DNA of 9,836 nucleotides, taken from assembly GCA_017458025.1 (NCBI GenBank), contig JAFTGG010000187.1:1-9836 (forward strand), given 5' to 3'. The stretch's first letter is position 1. Each line of letters begins with the position of its first letter. Below are positions 1 through 5,844 of the stretch, one piece after another. This DNA comes from Oscillospiraceae bacterium. GTDB taxonomy: Bacteria; Bacillota; Clostridia; Oscillospirales; Oscillospiraceae. The notes beneath the pieces are model-generated. The model was not told the DNA's origin. It did not search any database and worked only from the letters and a program-made list of their open reading frames with translations. The position numbers and the translations under genes were made by a program.

Positions 1-10
1 CGCGGCGCCG

Positions 11-337
11 ATGCAGGCCGCCACGGACGAGCTGCGCGCCGCCGGAGACAAGGACCCCGACGAGTATCTCTGCTTCAACGTCACGCAGGCGCTGGTCGAG
101 GACAAGGCGGACAAATACATCAAGATGTTCGGCCTGTGCAGCTGCGCCCGCTGCCGCATCGACGTCATCGCGCTGGCGCTCTCGAACCTACCGGCAAAGT
201 ACGTCGTTGCGAAGCCTCATGAGCTGATTCCGCGCCTTTCGATGTACGAGCAGAAGTACAACGCGGCGGTCGTCACGCAGGTGATGAGCGCCTGCCGCAA
301 GGTGCTCGACCGCCCGCATCATGTGCGCGAGCAGTAA
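11..337 (+). CDS. comFB: ComFB family protein (possibly 5'-truncated by window edge)
   Basis: This small protein (108 residues from the first visible Met) matches the ComFB (late competence development) family. Residues 22-50 read as the family's N-terminal helix followed by the Cys cluster LCSCARCRIDV, with Cys43-x-Cys45-x2-Cys48 as the likely metal-binding motif. The typical 'ALALSNLPAKYVV' segment follows at about 54-66. Further Cys residues lie at 21 and 95. The family is named from the Bacillus comF operon, where its role was long unclear; recent work has reported ComFB proteins as cyclic dinucleotide receptors, but nothing here proves ligand binding. The ATG at 11 has no visible ribosome binding site and the frame stays open to base 2, so the true start may lie upstream; residues 1-21 look like an extension relative to the family core. 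It converges on csrA and is followed by a strong terminator. Confidence 0.85.
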   Translation: MQAATDELRAAGDKDPDEYLCFNVTQALVEDKADKYIKMFGLCSCARCRIDVIALALSNLPAKYVVAKPHELIPRLSMYEQKYNAAVVTQVMSACRKVLDRPHHVREQ

Positions 338-360
338 GCGCGAGGCCAATGAGACAGCAA

Positions 361-392
361 GACCGCGATCCGACGGATCGCGGTCGTTTTTT
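361..392 (+). terminator. Rho-independent terminator after comFB
   Basis: A perfect 11-bp inverted repeat (361-371 GACCGCGATCC and 375-385 GGATCGCGGTC) with a 3-base loop is followed by G and six T at 387-392. It lies 23 bases after the comFB stop codon. On the opposite strand the stem is followed by TTGCTGTCTC, so it is at best a weak terminator for the converging csrA transcript. Confidence 0.9.
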
Positions 393-405
393 GCGATTTT
401 GCCGG

Positions 406-657
406 TCACAGCGGCTGCTTCTTGTCCTCCGGCACACTGCCGAGCAGACCGAGCAGGCTGTCCGGACGGTCCGGCTCCTTCGCCGCGGCGTCGCGGTTGG
501 CGTCCACCGCCTGCAGCAGCTCGCTGCGAAGGACGGGGATACTCTTCGGCGCGTCAATGGCGAGGCGCACGCCGCCCTCGTAAACGTCCATGACCGTGAT
601 CTTGACGTCGTCACCGATCAAGAGCGTTTCTCCGGCTCTCCGCCGCAGGATCAGCAT
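406..657 (-). CDS. csrA: Carbon storage regulator CsrA (flagellin translation regulator)
   Basis: CsrA is a small dimeric RNA-binding protein that blocks translation by binding GGA motifs near ribosome binding sites; in Bacillus its main known target is flagellin (hag) mRNA. The 83-residue product starts MLILRRRAGE and keeps the family core (IGDDVKITV at 14-22, VRLAIDAPKSI at 30-40) and the RNA-binding Arg44. Leu replaces the usual His at position 43. After about residue 55 there is a C-terminal extension (to 83; E. coli CsrA has 61) ending in a Leu-rich helix-like stretch and a charged tail. Gram-positive CsrA partners of FliW carry such a tail, and FliW is reported to act through it. The start codon overlaps the fliW stop in ATGCTGA, and AGGAGG lies 7 bases upstream of the ATG inside fliW, so the two are probably translationally coupled. 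It is the last gene of the minus-strand run. Confidence 0.97.
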   Translation of the reverse strand: MLILRRRAGETLLIGDDVKITVMDVYEGGVRLAIDAPKSIPVLRSELLQAVDANRDAAAKEPDRPDSLLGLLGSVPEDKKQPL

Positions 658-1100
658 GTCTTGTCCTCCTGTTTGTCGAACTCGGAAAGCTTATGCCGCA
701 TCTCCCACGCGGCGCTCTCCAGAATCGCCTGCAGGCCGCAGCGCGTGTCGGGGTTGATCGCGACAGGGCACTTCATGTTGACCGTGCTCTCGCCAACCGG
801 CTCCCGGACCGTGCACATCACATAGTAGTACAGGTCCTCGCTCTTTTCCACGCCCAGCGTCTTGAGCTCCTCGCCGCCCAGCACCGGCGCGTAGTCCGGA
901 GCGAGGGAGAACGGGTGCATCAGCGTGAACGCAAGCTCCGGCGTCCTAACGCTCTGCAAGCTGAACAGCGTCCCTTCGTTTGAGAACGGGATCAGCAGAA
1001 ATTCCTGTTCGTCCTCAAAGCCGAACAGTCCCTTCGCAAAGGTCAGGAGTTCCTCCTTCGTATACTCGATCTCGCCAAAATATCTTGTCTGCGTCTTCAA
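651..1100 (-). CDS. fliW: Flagellar assembly factor FliW
   Basis: FliW binds flagellin and, when free, antagonises CsrA, so that flagellin is made only when it can be exported. The 149-residue product is of normal family length. It has the expected N-terminal segment (YFGEIEY at 7-13, then FAKGLFGFEDEQEFLLIPF at 21-39), a central LQSV segment near 48-51, and the C-terminal NMKCPVAINPDTRCGLQAIL block (108-127), equivalent to the family's 'NLKAPIVIN' motif. The start is a TTG (1098-1100): GGGAGGG sits 7 bases upstream on the coding strand and the protein begins exactly where FliW homologues do. The stop overlaps the csrA start by 7 bases. It stands 34 bases after the DUF6470 gene. The cytoplasmic FliW-CsrA pair acts as a homeostatic switch on flagellin translation. 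Confidence 0.96.
   Translation of the reverse strand: MKTQTRYFGEIEYTKEELLTFAKGLFGFEDEQEFLLIPFSNEGTLFSLQSVRTPELAFTLMHPFSLAPDYAPVLGGEELKTLGVEKSEDLYYYVMCTVREPVGESTVNMKCPVAINPDTRCGLQAILESAAWEMRHKLSEFDKQEDKTC
665..670 (-). promoter_or_regulatory. csrA ribosome binding site within fliW
   Basis: A perfect AGGAGG lies 7 bases before the csrA ATG, inside the last codons of fliW. It contains overlapping GGA triplets, the core recognised by CsrA, so autoregulation by CsrA is possible. I see no clear hairpin presenting the GGA, so that idea is only inference. Confidence 0.7.
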
Positions 1101-1107
1101 AAGAATA

Positions 1108-1114
1108 CCCTCCC
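1108..1114 (-). promoter_or_regulatory. Ribosome binding site deciding the TTG start of fliW
   Basis: On the coding strand GGGAGGG is followed by 7 bases and then TTG AAG ACG. No ATG or GTG in frame is better placed, so this site supports the rare TTG initiation codon of fliW. Confidence 0.8.
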
Positions 1115-1134
1115 GACTGCTTTATATTGTCTTG

Positions 1135-1737
1135 TTACGCCTTCACGTCCACGGGCTCGTAATTCGGGTCCGCGCTGCGGGGAACGTAGATCGGGCCGCC
1201 CATGTACTTGATGACGACGCTGGGCCGCTGCTCCACAATGAGCTCGATGTCGCCCGGCGTGAACTCAAATTCGCCCCTGTCGATCTTCCAATCGAAGCTC
1301 ATCTTGTCCATCTCATAGCGGATCTCCATCTGGCCGTCCTTCCACTCGAAGTCGAGGCCGGTCTCGGGACGGAGCATCTCCGTGCTCGACATCGCGCTCT
1401 GCTCCGAGGGCTGCGCAGTCTGGCGCGCCATCTCCTGACCGAAGCGCGCGTTGAGCATGATCTGCCCCTGATCGGAGTAGGCGGAGGTCGCCTCATACGA
1501 GGCCTCCGTCATCGGCGCAGGCTGAATACTCTGCGCCGGCGCATTCGGCAGCGCGACGCCGCCGCGCGGCTCGAACGTATCGAGGTTCAGCTTGATCGGG
1601 CGGCTCTTGATGTCGAGACCCTTGTCGGAGCGGCTGATCTCCATCTCAGCCGTGCCGCGGGTGTACTCCAAAGACGCGTTCGTCGTCTTCATTCGGATCT
1701 CGATGGGGACGCTCTTGATCTCAATCAACGGATACAT
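1135..1737 (-). CDS. yviE: DUF6470 family protein (YviE-like), flagellar locus
   Basis: This 200-residue protein lies between flgL and fliW, where Bacillus has yviE and many Clostridia have a DUF6470 protein. Two charged beta-rich segments (about 1-50, MYPLIEIKSVPIEIRMKTT, and about 125-185) flank a middle rich in Ala, Gln, Ser and Pro (about 60-120). The C-terminus has the conserved-looking VVIKYMGGPIYVPRSADPNY (about 173-192). No signal peptide or membrane segment is visible. The molecular function of the family is not known to me; its fixed place with flgK/flgL and fliW/csrA implies a role in flagellar assembly or its control. The ATG at 1735-1737 is preceded by AAAGGAAG at a normal distance. 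Family identity rests on gene position and overall style, so it is less certain than that of its neighbours. Confidence 0.8.
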   Translation of the reverse strand: MYPLIEIKSVPIEIRMKTTNASLEYTRGTAEMEISRSDKGLDIKSRPIKLNLDTFEPRGGVALPNAPAQSIQPAPMTEASYEATSAYSDQGQIMLNARFGQEMARQTAQPSEQSAMSSTEMLRPETGLDFEWKDGQMEIRYEMDKMSFDWKIDRGEFEFTPGDIELIVEQRPSVVIKYMGGPIYVPRSADPNYEPVDVKA

Positions 1738-1770
1738 ATCAAAGCACTTCCTTTCGTGGCTTTATGATAC

Positions 1771-2928
1771 TTAACTCATGTAGTCGATCAGCGACTGCGA
1801 GAGGATATTCGTGCCGATGCGGAGCGCCGCGTTGTAGCAGTACTGCGCCCACGTCATGTTCGTGATGGCCTCGGCCATATCCAGGTCCTCGGTGTCGACG
1901 ATCTGCTTATCCAGCTCGTTTTTGTTGGTCTCTAACTGTTTGAGGTTCGTTTTCAGATACTTCGCGTCGGCGTCGAGCTGGGAATGCCGATCCTGCGCGT
2001 AGCGGATCGTGTCCTGCAGCTTGTCGAGCAGCTCGTTCGCGCGATCGGCGTCGCCGGCCTGCGTAAAGTGCCCGCCCTCGTCGGTGCGCGAATAGATATC
2101 GCCGAGCTCCTTGATGACCATCACGAGGTTCTGATCCTCGCCATAGCCGAGGAACTTCAAGCCGGAAACCGCGGAATTGAACGCGCTGCCGGTCACAAGC
2201 TCGCCCTCGCGCTCCTTCATGCCGAGGCCGATGTCCACATAAGTCGCCTCGTTCGCCATGTCGCTGAGCTTGAGCGCATCCTCGAACGAAGCGCCCGGGT
2301 GCGCCGCCGAGTATTCGCTTTTGGCCTTTTGATATGCCTCCGACTCCGTGTTGACCGTTTTGTCGTCGTTCAGCGGGAAATCGGAGGATTGATAGCTCGT
2401 CGCCGGAGTCGTCACGTCGACGCCGCGGTAGAGCAGCTTGCTGTGATCCGCGTTCCACTCAAACGGGAGATTCGCGCCGTCCGCGCCGGCGAAAACAAAC
2501 TCGTCGCCGTATTTGGTGTTCATCATCGAAACGATGTTGTCCGCCGTCTGGAGCAGCTGCTTGCCCAGCGCGGCGCGGGACGTGCCCGAAGCGTCGCTGG
2601 ACGCTTTGACCGTCGACAGGATCGCGTCAAGGCCGAGGGCATATTCGCCGTTGCCGGCGTCGCCGTCGACGATCGCGCCCATCGCCGTGTAGGCGCTCTC
2701 GTACTTGCTGATAACGTAGTTGTTGTTGTCGATCTGGTCGCCGGTGCGCCAATACGAGCGGCGAAGGCGCCACGCCTTGCTCGCGGCGGCGGGGTCCTCG
2801 GCGTAAGTGTTGAACTTGCGCTGCGTTTCCAGGCCGGCCATCGCGTCGGCCAGATTCTTGTTGTTCTTATACAGGTTCGTCCGATAGTTGCGGTAGAGCC
2901 CGTTGGTCGTGATGCGGAAACTCGACAT
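1771..2928 (-). CDS. flgL: Flagellar hook-filament junction protein FlgL (HAP3)
   Basis: FlgL forms the second ring between hook and filament, outside the cell. The 385-residue product has the flagellin-like N-terminal helical domain (about 1-145: MSSFRITTNGLYRNY, then the NTYAEDPAAASKAWRLRRSY segment near 40-59, equivalent to the FlgL/flagellin 'asDDPaga' motif). A variable central region follows (about 150-285). The C-terminal D0-type helix (about 345-385) ends IGTNILSQSLIDYM. The absence of a signal peptide fits export by the flagellar type III apparatus. The length is slightly above the Bacillus protein. The start ATG follows GGAGGAG, and the gene begins 28 bases after the flgK stop, so it is co-transcribed and co-exported with FlgK using the FlgN chaperone. 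Confidence 0.96.
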   Translation of the reverse strand: MSSFRITTNGLYRNYRTNLYKNNKNLADAMAGLETQRKFNTYAEDPAAASKAWRLRRSYWRTGDQIDNNNYVISKYESAYTAMGAIVDGDAGNGEYALGLDAILSTVKASSDASGTSRAALGKQLLQTADNIVSMMNTKYGDEFVFAGADGANLPFEWNADHSKLLYRGVDVTTPATSYQSSDFPLNDDKTVNTESEAYQKAKSEYSAAHPGASFEDALKLSDMANEATYVDIGLGMKEREGELVTGSAFNSAVSGLKFLGYGEDQNLVMVIKELGDIYSRTDEGGHFTQAGDADRANELLDKLQDTIRYAQDRHSQLDADAKYLKTNLKQLETNKNELDKQIVDTEDLDMAEAITNMTWAQYCYNAALRIGTNILSQSLIDYMS

Positions 2929-2956
2929 CCCTGTCTCCTCCTCTCGCTTACCGTGC

Positions 2957-4951
2957 TCAGACGGCCGTGCCGTTGATGAGCTTATCCAGCATGCCGTCGT
3001 AGGTCGTCATCAGGCGGCACGCGGCGGAATACGCCTTCTGGAACATCATCATGTTCATCGCCTCGTCGTTGAGGTCCACGCCCATGATCGAATCGCGGTC
3101 GAGGTAAAGCTCGTCGGCGGAAGCGTTGTAGTTATTGAGCATCGACTGCGTGATGCTCTGGTCCTTCGCCAGCGTGCCGGCGATGGAATCGGTCAGCATA
3201 TCCTGAAACGTGCCGGTGAACTTCGTTCTGCCGATGTTATGCGCGCCGTATTCAAAATCCTGATCGGACGTCAGCAGCGTGATGAAATGGTCGATGTTGT
3301 CCTGCTTGGTGCTCTGCTCAAGCGTAAGCGGCTGCTTGGTGCGCAGCACATGGGTCGCGCCGTGCGACCAGCCGTAGGCGACCGAAATATTCGCCGCGGT
3401 GATATCGGCGGTATCATCGGTATTGCCGTTGTTGCTGAACAGCGCGCCGCCGTTGTAGTACTTGTACTCGTCCTTGAGGACCTTCTTGCCGTTGTCGAGC
3501 ACGAACTCGCCGTCCTCGTCTTTTTGGTAGATGACGTCGTCGGACAGCGTATTCGCTTCGTTCATCTTCTCGGCGAACGTGCGGGCCAGATTGTCGAGCG
3601 CCTCTTGATAATACGGGATACCGCGCTTCGTGCCGGCTTCTTTGTCTACGTTCTGGATCGTATTGTCGTCGGTATACTCGCCCGCCTCTGTCAGCAGCTC
3701 GCGCTGTGCCTGCAGCGCGCCGGAAAGCTCCGTATCGTCGAGCTTGGTGACGGGAGCCGTCGTGGCGTCGACATAGCGGAACGGGGTGACTACATATCCG
3801 CTGCTGCCGGGGCCTCTGCCCGCGGCCGTGTCCGCCATGCCCGTGTCGTGCTGGTGAATGACATATTCGGTGCCCGCCTCCCCTTCGGTTTCCACCAAGT
3901 GGTAATAATAAGCCTTGCTCGAATCCGAGGGGTTCTCATAGTAAGCGGGATCGTTGTTCAACAGCTCCCACGCCGCCTCTGCCTCTTCCCGCGAGGTAAA
4001 CTTTCTCGCTCCGCTTTGGTCCACCACGTTAAAGCTGTCGATCGCCGTTCCGTTGAGCGCGTTCGGCGTGTCGGGATCCGCCTTGCCCTTGGCGTTCTTC
4101 AGCTCCGAAATGCCCAGATCGAAATTGTTTTCGTTGAGCAGCTTGAGCTGCGCGGTATAGACGCCGTCGACCAGCGCTCTGCCGGACTCGGTCGTGATCT
4201 TGAGCTTTTCGATCTCGATGCCGCCGTCGATCTTCTCCATCTCATAGGTGACGTTGATGCCGATCTTTTCGGACAGCTCGTCGATCAGGAGGTTGCGCTG
4301 GTCGCGCTGCGCCAGCGCGTCGCTGCCGAAAATGTCCGCCTTGCGGATCGACTCGTTGAGGTCGCGGATCTTATCCAGCGTCATGTTGACGGACGTGATA
4401 TTGTCCTTGAACTCCAGCACCGTGTTCTCCCGAAGCACCGAAAGCTGCTCGGCGTAATCGCGGAACTGCTTGGCGATGGCGGTCGCCGCCTTCTGCACGA
4501 GGCTGTCGGACACGTCCTGCCCAACGTTCTGCGGCTGGGAGAGGTTCTCAAGCTGCTGGATCAGGTCGTTGAAGCGCGCCTCAAGCACGCCCTCGCCTTC
4601 CTCGCCCTTGGCGACCTCGTCAAAGATATCGGCGAGGTCGTCGAGGCCCTTGCGTTTCGCCTCCATCTCGCCGACTTTGGTCATCTCATTGCGGTAGCGG
4701 ATATCGAGATACTTGTCGCGTAGCTGGTTGACGCCGGTCGCCAAAACGCCGCCGTTTTCGCGCACGGCGAATCTGGTGATATAACGGTCGGCGCCGCCAA
4801 AGCTCATCGCCTTCTGTTCGAGCTGCTGGCGCGTATAGCCCTCGGTATTGATGTTTGAAATATTGTTGCCCGTGACGTTGAGCGCCTGCTGGGACACATA
4901 GATGCCCAGGCGCGCCATCGTAAACGTGCCGAACGTCGACAGATTGCTCAT
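2957..4951 (-). CDS. flgK: Flagellar hook-associated protein FlgK (HAP1), enlarged
   Basis: FlgK joins the hook to the filament-side ring. The N-terminus (FGTFTMARLGIYVSQQALNV, 7-26, then GNNISNINTEGYTRQQ at 28-43) is the classic rod/hook/HAP signature. A long coiled-coil-prone region runs from about 90 to 235. The C-terminus (about 600-664, with SIMGVDLNDEAMNMMMFQKA at 621-640 followed by YSAACRLMTTYDGMLDKLING) is the canonical D0 helix. At 664 residues it is longer than many FlgK proteins (Bacillus about 500). The surplus lies mainly between about 285 and 445 and about 470-545, which are Asp/Glu/Gly/Tyr-rich and look like surface-exposed outer domains. The start ATG has AAAGGAG 8-9 bases upstream. 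The gene is 40 bases after flgN. There is no frameshift and no cleavable signal. Confidence 0.97.
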   Translation of the reverse strand: MSNLSTFGTFTMARLGIYVSQQALNVTGNNISNINTEGYTRQQLEQKAMSFGGADRYITRFAVRENGGVLATGVNQLRDKYLDIRYRNEMTKVGEMEAKRKGLDDLADIFDEVAKGEEGEGVLEARFNDLIQQLENLSQPQNVGQDVSDSLVQKAATAIAKQFRDYAEQLSVLRENTVLEFKDNITSVNMTLDKIRDLNESIRKADIFGSDALAQRDQRNLLIDELSEKIGINVTYEMEKIDGGIEIEKLKITTESGRALVDGVYTAQLKLLNENNFDLGISELKNAKGKADPDTPNALNGTAIDSFNVVDQSGARKFTSREEAEAAWELLNNDPAYYENPSDSSKAYYYHLVETEGEAGTEYVIHQHDTGMADTAAGRGPGSSGYVVTPFRYVDATTAPVTKLDDTELSGALQAQRELLTEAGEYTDDNTIQNVDKEAGTKRGIPYYQEALDNLARTFAEKMNEANTLSDDVIYQKDEDGEFVLDNGKKVLKDEYKYYNGGALFSNNGNTDDTADITAANISVAYGWSHGATHVLRTKQPLTLEQSTKQDNIDHFITLLTSDQDFEYGAHNIGRTKFTGTFQDMLTDSIAGTLAKDQSITQSMLNNYNASADELYLDRDSIMGVDLNDEAMNMMMFQKAYSAACRLMTTYDGMLDKLINGTAV

Positions 4952-4991
4952 GTGTCCGACGCTCCTTTCCTCAAAAGTCTCGCGGGCGCGG

Positions 4992-5429
4992 TCATGCGCG
5001 GATATCCGCGATCGTGCCGCCGCTTACCGGGGCTTCCGCCTCGTCGGCAAGCATCTTGTCGATCTGGTGGAGGTTGCACTCCAGGGTCGTGCGCGCGACG
5101 TCTGCCGCGCTGCGGTAAAGCGCATACCGGTCCCGCAGATCCTCCGCAGCGGCGCGCGCCTCCTGCCGAAGCTCCTCCGGGCAATGCTGCGCGAGGCCGG
5201 ATAAAGAAACGTCCCGCAGGCCCATCGCGGCCAGCAGCGTTTCCCGCTTTTTATCCATGACGCGCAGGGTCAGGCTCAGCGCCTGCTCCTGCTTCATGCA
5301 CTCGTCCACGGCGAGCAGGTCGTCGCGGCGCACCGCGGCGGTCTTCTCCTTCGCAAGCTCGGTCAGCCGGTCCAGCGTCTGGCCCAACTGCGCCATGAAT
5401 GCAAAGTACTCGCGATAGGACTCATACAT
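4992..5429 (-). CDS. flgN: Flagellar export chaperone FlgN
   Basis: FlgN is a small cytoplasmic helical chaperone that holds FlgK and FlgL and delivers them to the export gate. The 145-residue product is almost all helix-prone and charged. It has the family's 'L..L...K...+...D...L......E..L' pattern (LTELAKEKTAAVRRDDLLAV, 22-41, then a KQEQALSLTLRVMDKKRETLL helix at 46-66) and a second long helix up to about 128. The sequence is diverged, as is usual for FlgN, and position between flgM and flgK supports the call strongly. The start ATG lies one base after the flgM stop (TGA T/A ATG arrangement on the coding strand) with GGAGGCG inside flgM, suggesting translational coupling. Confidence 0.88.
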   Translation of the reverse strand: MYESYREYFAFMAQLGQTLDRLTELAKEKTAAVRRDDLLAVDECMKQEQALSLTLRVMDKKRETLLAAMGLRDVSLSGLAQHCPEELRQEARAAAEDLRDRYALYRSAADVARTTLECNLHQIDKMLADEAEAPVSGGTIADIRA

Positions 5430-5430
5430 T

Positions 5431-5739
5431 TCAGAACGCCTCCACTAAGAGCATCTTGCGCGCGGTCTCGCGCGCATCGACTTTGTAAGTCCCGTTCTGG
5501 ACCTGCTCGCGCAGCGCGGCGATCTGGCCGGAGGAGGTCGCCGTACGGACCTCCTGCGAGATCTTGCCCCGCAGCTCCATTTCAAAGCTGCTGCGCGCGC
5601 CGCCCGCGCCCGAAAGCGTGATGCTGTCAAAGCGGCGGTCGACGCCGCCCCGCTGCGTTTTCGCGGCGCCGCCCTGCTGTCCCTGATAGACGCGCGCGGC
5701 GGTCTCCACAGCGGAGATGTTGGCTCCCGAGATCTTCAT
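5431..5739 (-). CDS. flgM: Anti-sigma-28 factor FlgM
   Basis: FlgM binds and inhibits the flagellar sigma factor FliA/SigD until the hook-basal body is finished, when FlgM is exported or otherwise relieved. From the Met at 5737-5739 the product has 102 residues, starting MKISGANISAVETAARVYQ, typical of Gram-positive FlgM. The disordered Gly/Ala/Gln/Arg-rich middle is followed by the sigma-binding C-terminal part (ISQEV...ALREQVQNGTYKVDARETARKMLLVEAF, about 59-102), matching the 'v..G.YkvD...iA.kml' pattern. I prefer this start to an in-frame ATG at 5805: AAGGGGG lies 9 bases upstream, family members begin here, and a candidate sigma-28 promoter at 5802-5827 would place the transcription start after the upstream ATG. 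It opens the flgM-flgN-flgK-flgL block. Confidence 0.92.
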   Translation of the reverse strand: MKISGANISAVETAARVYQGQQGGAAKTQRGGVDRRFDSITLSGAGGARSSFEMELRGKISQEVRTATSSGQIAALREQVQNGTYKVDARETARKMLLVEAF

Positions 5740-5801
5740 ACTCGAACGCCCCCTTCTTTTTCGATCATAGACCCGCCCGACGGCGTGGTCCTTCAACCAT
5801 A

Positions 5802-5827
5802 TCATCGGTCAGATGCGCGGAAAATTA
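5802..5827 (-). promoter_or_regulatory. Candidate sigma-28 (SigD/FliA) promoter of flgM
   Basis: In the 105-base gap between cheB and flgM the coding strand reads TAATTTTC (5820-5827), 10 bases, then ACCGATGA (5802-5809). This resembles the sigma-28 consensus TAAAGTTT-N11-GCCGATAA, with the CCGAT core intact and about 5 of 8 positions matching in the -35 and 6 of 8 in the -10. It lies in the only notable AT-rich patch of this gap, about 60 bases before the flgM start. In known systems flgM and late flagellar genes are sigma-28 dependent. Based on pattern matching by eye only. Confidence 0.45.
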
Positions 5828-5844
5828 ATAGCTGCGGCAGAAAA

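Noticed and set aside
361..392. Terminator considered as bidirectional for csrA
   Set aside because: On the minus strand the stem is followed by TTGCTGTCTC, not a T-tract, so only plus-strand termination is supported.
349..825. 158-codon plus-strand open frame over csrA and fliW
   Set aside because: It begins in the comFB terminator and is antisense to two conserved genes; no homology is apparent.
2903..4723. 606-codon plus-strand open frame antisense to flgK
   Set aside because: It has no recognisable motifs and is Val/Leu/Arg/Asp/His-rich in the way of an antisense frame in GC-rich coding DNA. FlgK on the other strand is unmistakable.
5740..5805. Upstream ATG extension of flgM (22 extra residues)
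   Set aside because: The extra residues do not resemble FlgM, the internal Met at 5739 has a good ribosome binding site, and the candidate promoter overlaps the upstream ATG.
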